A DNA stretch of 43,645 bases, taken from the IMG/VR virus record IMGVR_UViG_3300021507_000036, positions 1 to 43,645 of that record; one strand, written 5' to 3'. Source of the DNA: a virus. This document shows positions 7,591-14,887 of this stretch, piece by piece; the stretch's first letter is position 1; each line of letters begins with the position of its first letter. Under the pieces are notes generated by a model that saw only the letters and a list, made by a program, of their open reading frames with translations, was not told the DNA's origin and did no database searches. The translations under genes and the position numbers were made by a program.

Positions 7591-8751
7591 ATGAATGTAC
7601 TAGGTGTATACGGAGGGATCGGTTCTATGTTAGTTGCAGCGAGAAATGCAGGACTGACAGTAGTAGGTAACATAGAACCAAGGTCCTTTGAAGATGGAGA
7701 AACGTTTCTTCATAATTTCCCTGGGACAAAGTTTTCTAAGGGAGAACTAATTAATTGTAAACCTGACTTAATTCTTGGACACCCATCTTGTGGAAGTTAC
7801 TCAGGAATTAACTGGAGACAGGAAAAAGTAGAAAGAGATGAGGTAGAAAACTTTGTCAAAGCAATACAGCATTACGAACCAAGTTTCTTTATTATGGATA
7901 ATCTTCCCAAGATGTTCATAGACTACCCCGCTTCCTTTTGGTATAATGAGTTGTCGGATAAGTATGATATCTCACCTGTCTTTGTAAACAATCGGTTCTA
8001 TGGAAATGCACAAGTAAGAAAAAGGGTGTATGTTATTGGATCATTAAAAGAACTTAAATATGTTCCTGTTCCAGGAGAAGATAATACTTTGTCAACTACC
8101 ACAGAAGATGTGATTAGTTACTTACTTGGAAAAGAAAATACAATCGAGAATCATCATGATGTAAACCCTGACGACTATTGGTCTTCAATGACGAACGTTC
8201 TTAAACCGAACACTAAATCTACTTACCGAGAAATGTATGAACATGTGAAGAACTACCCTGAAGGAAAGTCCTTTAAGTACTTTAAGTCTGACGGGGAAGT
8301 AGGAACTAGGATTGGTCTAACGAAGGTTAAGTGGAAAGATAACTGCGGTACATTGTCAAGTACAGCTCGTCAAATACACCCAATAAGATGTACTCCACTA
8401 ACTATTAAAGAACAACTAATCTTAATGGGTTACCCTGATGATTTTACCATAAAAGGAATGAAGGTTGGTAAAGATGGAACATGGAGAATACGGGGGAAAG
8501 AATATCATCAGGTAAACAAGGGAGTGTGTGTTCAATCAATACAGTACTTTATTGAACAGATAAAACTGTACTATGAAACATCGGGAAGTTATGATCCCAA
8601 GGTTACGACAGGATTAGAAACCTTTTCCCATGACGAGGTAAACAAGTTTAAATATCAGTATTGCCAAAAACCTGGCGTTACTATTGACAGTAAAAAATGT
8701 TCTTTATGTAAATTGAGAAAAATATGTAGTAAGAAAAAGGAGAAAAACTAA
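7591..8751 (+). CDS. C5-cytosine methyltransferase-like protein with variant motifs
   Basis: A 386-residue protein that starts directly after the previous stop. SAM motif I is VYGGIGSM (6-13). Motif IV is GHPSCGSYS (63-71), aligned with the usual GGPPCQGFS: the nucleophile Cys67 is kept but the adjacent Pro is Ser. Motif VI is MDNLPKM (102-108), with Asp103-Asn-Leu in place of Glu-Asn-Val. Motif VIII is QVRKRVYVIG (141-150). TPLTIKEQLILMGYPDDF fits motif IX and VNKGVCVQSI fits motif X. The C-terminus has a four-Cys cluster (CQKPG, CSLCKLRKICSKK). It should flip and attack C5 of a pyrimidine in DNA. Whether it adds methyl, and to which base, is open. A phage Dcm-like orphan methylase is the plain reading. 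Confidence 0.8.
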   Translation: MNVLGVYGGIGSMLVAARNAGLTVVGNIEPRSFEDGETFLHNFPGTKFSKGELINCKPDLILGHPSCGSYSGINWRQEKVERDEVENFVKAIQHYEPSFFIMDNLPKMFIDYPASFWYNELSDKYDISPVFVNNRFYGNAQVRKRVYVIGSLKELKYVPVPGEDNTLSTTTEDVISYLLGKENTIENHHDVNPDDYWSSMTNVLKPNTKSTYREMYEHVKNYPEGKSFKYFKSDGEVGTRIGLTKVKWKDNCGTLSSTARQIHPIRCTPLTIKEQLILMGYPDDFTIKGMKVGKDGTWRIRGKEYHQVNKGVCVQSIQYFIEQIKLYYETSGSYDPKVTTGLETFSHDEVNKFKYQYCQKPGVTIDSKKCSLCKLRKICSKKKEKN

Positions 8752-9452
8752 TGAGGATTTATAAAAATAGTTACGAAGCGATAAGGGAAGTGGAAAGAGA
8801 CCTAATGGAAATGGGAATAACTTACCAGTCTGCTACTTGTCAGGACCAGGATGTACGGGATAATCCGGACTTTGAAACAAAGGAACTATCCCCGTATGCT
8901 TATTCTGTTACTAATCCTGCAATGGACCTAACAGAAATGGTGTTGTATAAGAAAGACCATAACTATCTTTCATGGGTAGAGAATGAAGCCATGGAAAGAT
9001 ACTTTGGTTGTGAAGTAAAAAACCCGGGTTCAGCATGGAAGATCAACAGAGAAATGTGGGAACCCTTTTTACACGAAGGTCTTTTCTCTTATACGTATGT
9101 TGAAAGGTTACAGGAACAGTTACTGTATGCTAAACGTGAACTTAAAAGAAACCCTGCCTCGAGACAGGTTATGCTTACAATGTATGACAGACACCAGGAC
9201 ATGATGAACTGGGGAGGAAAATCCCGTGTTCCCTGTTCACTCAGTTACAACTTCCTGATAAGGAACGGTAAATTAACACTCACCTACACAGAACGCAGTT
9301 GTGACTTTTACAATTTCTTTCAGGCCGATGTTTATTGTGCTATCTTTATGCAGAGAGAAATGGCAAAAGAATTGAACATTCCAGTGGGGAAGTTTACACA
9401 CTTCATTGTATCACTTCATGCTTTCAAAAAAGATATGAAGGATGTATTCTGA
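8751..9452 (+). CDS. thymidylate synthase superfamily, dCMP hydroxymethylase-like
   Basis: A 233-residue protein. SRQVMLTMYDR (137-147), GGKSRVPCSLSYNFLIRNGK with nucleophile Cys162, ERSCDFYNFFQADVYC (181-196) and GKFTHFIVSLHAF (213-225) match the thymidylate synthase core. In ungapped alignment with the usual RSxDxxxGxPxN motif, Asp193 replaces the Asn that selects uracil. Asp there is the mark of dCMP/CMP hydroxymethylases such as T4 gp42. His after the catalytic Cys is Ser163 and the GDxHxY motif is VSLHAF. The tail after the last motif is short (8 residues, versus about 55 in classical enzymes), so the usual C-terminal folate lid is absent. Likely product: 5-hydroxymethyl-dCMP, using methylene-tetrahydrofolate. 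dTMP synthesis is the alternative. Confidence 0.75.
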   Translation: MRIYKNSYEAIREVERDLMEMGITYQSATCQDQDVRDNPDFETKELSPYAYSVTNPAMDLTEMVLYKKDHNYLSWVENEAMERYFGCEVKNPGSAWKINREMWEPFLHEGLFSYTYVERLQEQLLYAKRELKRNPASRQVMLTMYDRHQDMMNWGGKSRVPCSLSYNFLIRNGKLTLTYTERSCDFYNFFQADVYCAIFMQREMAKELNIPVGKFTHFIVSLHAFKKDMKDVF

Positions 9453-9877
9453 TGGATACGGATAAACCAAAATCAGCATGCAGGCACTACGACTATTGTG
9501 GTGCTCCATTCTGTCCGCTTGAAGAAATACCTGCAGACAGGACGTGGTTTATAGACGAAGAGATATGTAGGGTGAATGAACCACCCTACTGGGTTTTAAG
9601 ACAAAAAAAATTAAAGCTTAGAACAAAAGACAATACGACCTGTTACACCTTTAATATGGTTAAGTGGAAGTGCATGATAAAAAAGAACATAGAAGGAATT
9701 AAACCAAGCAACACTTTATCTCAGCAAAAGAAACGTGAGAAAGCATGGATGAAAAACCATAAATTAAAGAAACCTTTATCAGTAAAGGAAAGGGAGGAAA
9801 GAAGAAGAAGGTTAGAGAAAGCACGTCTAGTCAAGAAAAATATGTATGATTCACGCATTGAAAACATACCTTTATGA
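9452..9877 (+). CDS. Cys-rich metal-binding protein with basic tail
   Basis: 141 residues. ATG 9452 overlaps the preceding TGA. Cysteines 10, 16, 21 and 39 (ACRHYDYCGAPFCPLEE; DEEICR), with 64 and 74, suggest a zinc or Fe-S site. Residues 75-135 are very basic (KKREKAWMKNHKLKK; REERRRRLEKARLVKK), consistent with nucleic-acid binding. It is the last gene of the nucleotide/modification block and is separated from the polymerase by 162 bases of structured intergenic DNA. No family named; a role with the modification enzymes is inference from coupling. Confidence 0.7.
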   Translation: MDTDKPKSACRHYDYCGAPFCPLEEIPADRTWFIDEEICRVNEPPYWVLRQKKLKLRTKDNTTCYTFNMVKWKCMIKKNIEGIKPSNTLSQQKKREKAWMKNHKLKKPLSVKEREERRRRLEKARLVKKNMYDSRIENIPL

Positions 9878-10001
9878 GCCTGTGTGTTTCATGTATATAA
9901 ATCATGTATTCAATGCGTTTGATACATAAGTGGTGTAATTATATCAATGTATATGTTTTAATTAAAAATGTATTGACGCTGTATGTTTCATGATATGAAC
10001 A
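9854..10001 (+). promoter_or_regulatory. structured region before DNA polymerase, weak promoter candidates
   Basis: CGCATTGAA (9854-9862) and TTCAATGCG (9909-9917) are a perfect 9-bp inverted repeat, extended by 4 bp past one mismatch, and enclose the stop codon at 9875-9877. The element TGTTTCATG appears at 9885 and 9984. TTGATA (9919-9924) with TATCAA (9942-9947) at 17 bases, and TTGACG (9973-9978) with a poor -10, are the only promoter-like pairs. Separate control of the polymerase gene is plausible but not proven. Confidence 0.4.
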
Positions 10002-10039
10002 TAGCTGACGCTGTGTAAACTGACAATATGGAGGAAAAT

Positions 10040-11917
10040 ATGGACATAAAATATCCTGAATTGAAGGACGCTAAGATCGTTTCTTTAGACATAGAAACGT
10101 TTGATCCGTTCCTAAAAGAAAAAGGCTCGGGTGTATATCGAGATGACGGGTATATACTTGGTGTGTCGTTATTCACTGACACAGGGTTCTCAGAGTATTA
10201 CAACCTTGGTCATTACTACAGAAAAGATACCCGCAGTAGGGAAGAAGAAATTGTATCAAAGTTTAAAGGTAAAAAGAAAACTCATCGATACAGTCATTAT
10301 GACATTGATGTTCAGGAAAGAAGAAAGAACATTAAGTATTTGAAAGATATACTTGGACGAGACACAAGTAAACCCGGTGCTAATTTAAAGTACGATCTTG
10401 ATTGGTTGGAAAACTGGCTGGGTATACGGGTAGGGGGAGATTACTTAGACGTACAAATAGCAGAACCCCTTATCGATGAAAATAAAAGGTATTATAATCT
10501 TGACTCCCTTGGTAAACAATATCTTAGAAGGGGTAAGATGAAAACCGAGATTGACGCTTTCTGTGAAAGGAACCATTTAAGGGGAGACCCACGTCAATGG
10601 TTGTACTTAATGCCTTATGAGATTGTACGTCAATATGCCTTGGAAGATGTTCATATTCCCATGGAAGTGTTTGAAAAACAAAAAATAATCTTAGAAGAAC
10701 AAGGACTTACTGATTTATTTAAAATGGAGATGAAGTTATACCCCCTGTTACTCGAGATGAGAAAAGTGGGTGTTCGTATTGACACAGACGGTCTTGCTAA
10801 AGTGAAAAAGAAAACACTGATAAAGATTGAAGAAAGTAAGAAAAAACTGTTTAACATTACGGGGAGGTACATAAAAATAAATCCTAACTCGGGAGAAGAA
10901 ATAGGTTTTATTCTTGATAAACTGGGGTTAGATTATGAGTTAACTGAGAAAACAAGAAAACCTTCAATCACTAAACCTTGGTTGAAAAATCAATTAGACG
11001 TCCATCCTGTTTTTGGTATTATAAACGACGTTAGGAAATACGAAAAACTAAACAGTACATTCCTTGACTCACAACTCGCAGGTACATTGGTTGATGGAAG
11101 AATACATGGATCTTTCAATCAATTAAAAAGTGACGAGTACGGAACAGTAAGTGGAAGATTTTCTGGGTCCCATCCCAATCTTCAGTTCATGCCTGCTAAT
11201 GACGCAGATATTGGAAAAAGTATAAGAAGATTGTTTATTCCTGAAGAAGACCACGATTGGATCAAGGCAGACTATTCCCAAATAGAAGTGAGAATTATAT
11301 CACACTATGCTATGGGGAACGGTGCAGACGATATAAGAAACTCCTTCATTACTGATAGCTCAACAGACTTTCATCAGTGGTGTGCAGACATGACGGGAGT
11401 TACAAGAAAGTTTGCTAAGCGTATTAACTTTGGTATCTTCTATGGGATGGGCGTAGAAAAACTATGTGTTCAGTTAGGAATGAACAAAGAAGAAGGTTCT
11501 GCTTTCTTAAAAATGTATCATAATAAACTACCGTTCATCAAGAATACAATAAGGAAGGTATCCAATAAAGCTTTAGCTCGAGGTTATGTAATGACAATTC
11601 TTAAAAGACGTAGAAGGTTTCCTGATGGACAACTAACCTACAAAGCTTTTAATTCTATTGTACAGGGAACAGCTGCGGACATAATGAAGAAGGCTATGGT
11701 TGACGCCTACGAAGCTGGAATATTTGATGTTCTTGTTCCACACATTACGGTACATGATGAAATGGATCAATCTAAACCGCGAACCAAAGAAGGAACAGAA
11801 GCAACCATTGAACTAAAAAGAATAATGGAAAACTGTGTTCCTTTAAAAGTACCTATTATTGCAGACTTTGAAATTGGTCCTAACTGGGGAGACTTAAAAG
11901 ATTATACAGGAGAATGA
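10040..11917 (+). CDS. family A DNA polymerase with 3'-5' exonuclease domain
   Basis: A 625-residue replicative polymerase. Exonuclease motifs: LDIETFDP near the N-terminus, NLKYDLDWL, and YALEDVHI (Tyr-x3-Asp), so proofreading looks intact. Polymerase motifs: SGRFSGSHPNLQFMP, motif A KADYSQIEVR, motif B KRINFGIFYGMG and motif C VPHITVHDEMDQ. Phe in NFGIFYG corresponds to E. coli Phe762, the dideoxy-discriminating form. No 5' nuclease domain. ATG 10040 is preferred because GGAGG (10030-10034) lies 5 bases before it; the in-frame ATG at 10028 overlaps that site. It should copy the genome with the AEP primase and the helicases of this operon. Confidence 0.95.
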   Translation: MDIKYPELKDAKIVSLDIETFDPFLKEKGSGVYRDDGYILGVSLFTDTGFSEYYNLGHYYRKDTRSREEEIVSKFKGKKKTHRYSHYDIDVQERRKNIKYLKDILGRDTSKPGANLKYDLDWLENWLGIRVGGDYLDVQIAEPLIDENKRYYNLDSLGKQYLRRGKMKTEIDAFCERNHLRGDPRQWLYLMPYEIVRQYALEDVHIPMEVFEKQKIILEEQGLTDLFKMEMKLYPLLLEMRKVGVRIDTDGLAKVKKKTLIKIEESKKKLFNITGRYIKINPNSGEEIGFILDKLGLDYELTEKTRKPSITKPWLKNQLDVHPVFGIINDVRKYEKLNSTFLDSQLAGTLVDGRIHGSFNQLKSDEYGTVSGRFSGSHPNLQFMPANDADIGKSIRRLFIPEEDHDWIKADYSQIEVRIISHYAMGNGADDIRNSFITDSSTDFHQWCADMTGVTRKFAKRINFGIFYGMGVEKLCVQLGMNKEEGSAFLKMYHNKLPFIKNTIRKVSNKALARGYVMTILKRRRRFPDGQLTYKAFNSIVQGTAADIMKKAMVDAYEAGIFDVLVPHITVHDEMDQSKPRTKEGTEATIELKRIMENCVPLKVPIIADFEIGPNWGDLKDYTGE

Positions 11918-11921
11918 AACA

Positions 11922-12218
11922 ATGAAGACAAATAAAATTGTAGTAACAAGACATAAAGGTCTTGTTCAGTACTTGATAAACAAAGGACTAATCACCAAAG
12001 ATGTTCCTGTAATTTCTCATGCTACTGTAGACGATGTTAGGGGAAAACATGTAATAGGGGTTCTGCCTTTATGGTTAGCAGTGTATACAGATAAAATGAC
12101 GATTGTAAAATTAAGAATACCTACTAACATGAGAGGAAAGGAATTAACGGAAGAAGAGGTAGCAACACTTGCTCCCCAACCCAGGACCTATAAAATACAT
12201 AAAACTAGTTTTAATTAA
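11922..12218 (+). CDS. Csx16-like protein, candidate cyclic-oligoadenylate ring nuclease
   Basis: 98 residues, 4 bases after the polymerase. The pattern IVVTRHKGLVQYLINKGL, then VISHATVDDVRGKHVIGVLP, then LAVYTD, then RIPTNMRGKELTEEE matches, from memory, the CRISPR-associated family Csx16 (Cas_VVA1548): TRH at the start, a conserved SH, G-x-x-VIG-x-LP-x-x-LA and RG-x-EL(T/S). Csx16 proteins accompany type III CRISPR loci and have recently been reported to degrade cyclic tetra-adenylate. In a phage this would switch off second-messenger defence, like the unrelated AcrIII-1 (DUF1874). No cas gene is nearby. A housekeeping phage role for the fold is the alternative. Confidence 0.7.
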   Translation: MKTNKIVVTRHKGLVQYLINKGLITKDVPVISHATVDDVRGKHVIGVLPLWLAVYTDKMTIVKLRIPTNMRGKELTEEEVATLAPQPRTYKIHKTSFN

Positions 12219-12229
12219 GGAAATAAGGA

Positions 12230-12697
12230 ATGCTTTTAGAGAAAGACCTAAAACGAAAAATCAGTAACTGCCTGTGTTCTCCAAAGTACTCAGGAAGAGT
12301 TAAAGTACAGAACATAGAATCAGGTATGACGGGACTAGGTATTCCTGATATTTTCTTTAGAACTAACATAGATACTTGGATGGAAACAAAAAGAATTATA
12401 ATAAAAAGTAATAACATAAGTAAGGTTACTATTCCGTTTCAACCGGGACAGTATAAGTGGATTGACAGTTACAGAAAGCTAGGAGGACACATTCTCCTAG
12501 CCTGTTTAATTATCGATAAACTTAGTACTTACAATAATCATGTATATTTCTTTAGAGGAAGTAATATAAAAAGGACTTACTTATACGATGAGTTCTTTAT
12601 GAACTATGATTCTCTTATGGATTATGATCATTTTAATTGTAAGACTATTTTTAACATTGTAAGTAATATAAAAGATAATGGAGGAGTAAACACATGA
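12230..12697 (+). CDS. small PD-(D/E)XK nuclease (VRR-NUC or resolvase-like)
   Basis: 155 residues. GLGIPDIFF (catalytic Asp) followed by WMETKRI (E-x-K) and PFQPGQYKWIDSYRKLGGH give the PD-(D/E)XK order, with the Gln typical of VRR-NUC and phage resolvase-like nucleases. Start is behind AAGGAAATAAGG. It probably cuts branched or joint DNA made during replication or packaging; the exact substrate cannot be told. Overlaps the zinc-ribbon gene by 4 bases (ATGA). Confidence 0.75.
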   Translation: MLLEKDLKRKISNCLCSPKYSGRVKVQNIESGMTGLGIPDIFFRTNIDTWMETKRIIIKSNNISKVTIPFQPGQYKWIDSYRKLGGHILLACLIIDKLSTYNNHVYFFRGSNIKRTYLYDEFFMNYDSLMDYDHFNCKTIFNIVSNIKDNGGVNT

Positions 12698-12975
12698 AAG
12701 AAGAAATAGTTAAATTAAAGGAGTACAATGAATTATTCTGTTCCCGTCCAAGTTGTCATGCGCTGATGAACATTGAACAGACGCTAACTATGATAGATGG
12801 GTACAGGGGATATTGTACTTGCCCCGTTTGTGGACACCGAACCAAGGTTCATAAAGTAAGACCCAATGACAAAGACTACAATGTAGATAAAAATGGAACA
12901 CGTACAAGGAAAGAACCAAAACTAAAGCTGAGTAAAAAAGAAAGAAGAAAAATAAATAAGGAGATGAGAAAATGA
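12694..12975 (+). CDS. zinc-ribbon protein
   Basis: 93 residues. Cys16 and Cys21 (FCSRPSCHA) pair with Cys41, Cys43 and Cys46 (YCTCPVCGHRTKVHK), so a four-ligand zinc ribbon is likely. The C-terminal 35 residues are basic (KLSKKERRKINKEMRK). It may bind nucleic acid; no enzyme motif. Its final codons NKEMRK and the following start lie in a 24-base repeat shared with the next gene. Confidence 0.75.
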   Translation: MKEEIVKLKEYNELFCSRPSCHALMNIEQTLTMIDGYRGYCTCPVCGHRTKVHKVRPNDKDYNVDKNGTRTRKEPKLKLSKKERRKINKEMRK

Positions 12976-12978
12976 AAA
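12955..12978 (+). repeat. 24-base direct repeat, copy 1 (copy 2 at 13161-13184)
   Basis: The same 24 bases occur at 12955-12978 and 13161-13184. Each copy holds AATAAGGAGATGAGAAAATG: the last codons (NKEMRK), stop, ribosome binding site and start of the following gene. The repeats exactly bracket the lipoprotein gene, so that gene could have been added or could be lost by recombination between them. Confidence 0.9.
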
Positions 12979-13181
12979 GGATTATTTTAACTATAATTAT
13001 TATCTTAACTCTAGTAGGGTGTACTTCTTATACCCCCTATAGAAATGAAGATAATTCTATAAATATCGCAAAAGAAGTTTTATTTATAACTGCTTTTGGG
13101 ATTGTATCTGCATGTACAGTAAATACTACAATAAACAATAAAATAATAAAACAGATTTTTAATAAGGAGATGAGAAAATGA
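12972..13181 (+). CDS. small lipoprotein
   Basis: 69 residues. Signal peptide MKRIILTIIIILTLVGC with lipobox LVGC, so Cys17 should be lipid-modified after cleavage. A second hydrophobic stretch (VLFITAFGIVSACTV) follows at 36-50. ATG 12972 overlaps the previous TGA. Small phage lipoproteins serve as superinfection-exclusion factors or as outer-membrane spanins; the M23 peptidase gene two positions downstream makes a lysis role possible, but the second hydrophobic segment is unusual for a spanin. Confidence 0.75.
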   Translation: MKRIILTIIIILTLVGCTSYTPYRNEDNSINIAKEVLFITAFGIVSACTVNTTINNKIIKQIFNKEMRK

Positions 13182-13525
13182 AAACAGGAAGTGAAGAGAT
13201 AAGAAAAATTGGAGAAGGACTTTACACAGTAAACAATGAACAAAAAGAAATACAGGTCATTGCTCCCAATTTATATTCTGTTGAAAGTGAACCGGGAGAC
13301 ATGACTCATTATTCATTTTTCGTGTATCGTGATGGTCCTGACGAGTTTTGTTTCATGCCTAAAAGAAGTACTTTCAGGTTTCCCCAACGACTAAATTACT
13401 TTGACTGTAAAGATCTTAGTAACGTAGAGTTGTATGAGAAAGCAGGAACACTTTCTTGTAATGTTCACACACTTAAAGAGTGTATAAGGGTAATGGAAAA
13501 ACTAAAGGGAGAAACATCACTATGA
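13178..13525 (+). CDS. hypothetical protein, 115 aa
   Basis: Begins MKTGSEEIRKIGEGLYTVNN. The N-terminal half is a beta-rich repeat-like stretch (GLYTVNNEQKEIQVIAPNLY SVES pattern); the rest contains DEFCFMPKRSTFRFPQ and a C-terminal helix. Start is behind AAGGAGATGAGAAA within the 24-base repeat, overlapping the lipoprotein stop. No signal peptide or known motif. Function unknown. Confidence 0.7.
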   Translation: MKTGSEEIRKIGEGLYTVNNEQKEIQVIAPNLYSVESEPGDMTHYSFFVYRDGPDEFCFMPKRSTFRFPQRLNYFDCKDLSNVELYEKAGTLSCNVHTLKECIRVMEKLKGETSL

Positions 13526-14157
13526 AAACAGTTGCAGGTATCACTCTTGGTATAGTGATGTTATCTTATGCTCAGTTTTATCACACTAAATACAACGAAG
13601 CAACGAGGGAACTAAACATAGCTAAGGATACTATCAACTTAATTCAAAGTGGAACACACGTAGAAGAAAGAATGGTAAAGTATAAATACACTTCCCCGAT
13701 CGACAAAGAACATTTTAAAAAACTAACAAGTCCTTTTGGTTATAGACTATTACTAAACCCCTTCACGGGAGGAACAAAAACAAGTTACCACAAAGGGGTA
13801 GACATTGTGGGTACTTTTCATTGTGGTATAACTCCAGTAACAAAGAACGGAAAAGTTATTGATAAGTGGTATGTACCTGGTAGTTATACAGAAGGACATA
13901 AGGTCTTTGGCGGATACGTTCGTATTCTTCATAGTGACGGGTGGATAAGTGGCTACGGTCATTTATCTAGTATATACGTCAAAGAAGGAGATGTTCTTGT
14001 TGACGGGATTTTTTACAGGAATGGGAAAGTTCTTCCTTCAAAGGGGTTGATCGGAAGACAAGGGAACACAGGAATAAGTACGGGTGAACATCTGCACTTA
14101 TCCCTTCAAAACAAAGAAGGTGTGTTTGTTGACCCGTTATTGTACCTTGACCTGTAA
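13522..14157 (+). CDS. M23 metallopeptidase with N-terminal membrane anchor (lysin)
   Basis: 211 residues, start ATG 13522 behind AAGGGAGAAACATC. Residues 4-18 (VAGITLGIVMLSYAQ) form a single hydrophobic segment with Gly/Ala/Ser content, like a signal-anchor-release sequence. The catalytic domain shows LTSPFGYR, HKGVDI (His90, Asp94), GYGHLS (His147) and STGEHLHLSL (His190, His192): the LytM/M23 zinc site. It should cleave peptidoglycan cross-bridges in the periplasm or envelope. It ends the rightward operon, far from the holin-like gene at 20580, so lysis functions are split between two transcripts. Confidence 0.9.
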   Translation: MKTVAGITLGIVMLSYAQFYHTKYNEATRELNIAKDTINLIQSGTHVEERMVKYKYTSPIDKEHFKKLTSPFGYRLLLNPFTGGTKTSYHKGVDIVGTFHCGITPVTKNGKVIDKWYVPGSYTEGHKVFGGYVRILHSDGWISGYGHLSSIYVKEGDVLVDGIFYRNGKVLPSKGLIGRQGNTGISTGEHLHLSLQNKEGVFVDPLLYLDL

Positions 14158-14183
14158 GAATGATACTAATACTGTCCTCATAC

Positions 14184-14243
14184 GTACAATAAACGACGTT
14201 TCAGACGTCCTTATTGTACAATGATACATAAACATCATTGTAC
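14184..14243. terminator. overlapping hairpins at convergent gene junction
   Basis: GTACAATAA (14184-14192) pairs with TTATTGTAC (14211-14219), with an inner GACGT/ACGTC stem. GTACAATGAT (14216-14225) pairs perfectly with ATCATTGTAC (14234-14243). The two hairpins share GTAC at 14216-14219, so only one can form fully at a time. Rightward and leftward operons converge here (stops at 14157 and 14289). No T tract follows, so a Rho-independent mechanism is uncertain; blocking of opposing RNAs or a protein site is possible. 14244-14288 shows nothing else. Confidence 0.55.
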
Positions 14244-14288
14244 ATATAACGACCCGTTGTAGGGAACATATTACATATCATATAATGA

Positions 14289-14624
14289 TCAAGGGTTCTG
14301 TGTTACTCCTGGTGTTACTTCAAGTTCCTGGTTTCTTACAACGGTGTATCTTTTTCCGCCCCCGTCAATTTGAACATCATATTTATAAATACCTTCCAAT
14401 ATGTCCGTGTCGTCTGTAGTTAACTCGAAGTCTCCCCTGCCAGACGAAGGAGAACTTATAGTTGCAGTAGCAGTTATTGCTATTTCATCTGAACTGTAAG
14501 AGGACCTAGCAGTAAACGTCATGGTATACCCGTTTAAGTCAAAGATATTTCCATCTTGATCTTTAACTACCACGTAAAAGTTTTTAGTGTCTCCCCTAAC
14601 TAATTCCATTTTATTGTCAGTCAT
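14289..14624 (-). CDS. BppU-like baseplate/tail structural domain protein
   Basis: 111 residues: KMELVRGDTKNFYVVVKDQD, GNIFDLNGYTMTFTAR, then LEGIYKYDVQID and QELEVTPG. This is the immunoglobulin-like fold of the N-terminal domain of lactococcal phage BppU and of many small tail proteins (RGD-T-x-x-hydrophobic start, DL-G-Y-x-hydrophobic). It is the last gene of the late operon. Probably a virion accessory that joins tail fibres or spikes to the baseplate. Confidence 0.65.
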   Translation of the reverse strand: MTDNKMELVRGDTKNFYVVVKDQDGNIFDLNGYTMTFTARSSYSSDEIAITATATISSPSSGRGDFELTTDDTDILEGIYKYDVQIDGGGKRYTVVRNQELEVTPGVTQNP

Positions 14625-14887
14625 TATATCTCCCCTTCTAATTCTGTGTCTACTACACTTCCTTCAAGTACTGTGTCGTATGTATTTCCAGACAACATAT
14701 TATCTGATAAACTACCTTTTAACAATAACTCTGTGTTTATAATCCCTTCCAGTTTTGTTACTGTTATTAAACCAGCTATGCTTTCAACAACCTGTCCTAT
14801 TCCACCACCCCCTAAGTTATTAAGCATCGTCCATGTATCACCTGTTACTGTTGAACCAGCTTTAAGAAGTTCATAAGTATCACTCAT
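14624..14887 (-). CDS. small virion-associated protein, 87 aa
   Basis: Begins MSDTYELLKAGSTVTGDTWT. Short degenerate repeats of the type T-x-L-x-G-x-(V/I) (TELLLKGSLSD, TVLEGSVVDTELEGEI) suggest a small beta structure. Start and stop overlap neighbours by 1 and 4 bases, so it is translated with them. Function not recognised; position suggests a tail or spike accessory. Confidence 0.6.
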   Translation of the reverse strand: MSDTYELLKAGSTVTGDTWTMLNNLGGGGIGQVVESIAGLITVTKLEGIINTELLLKGSLSDNMLSGNTYDTVLEGSVVDTELEGEI

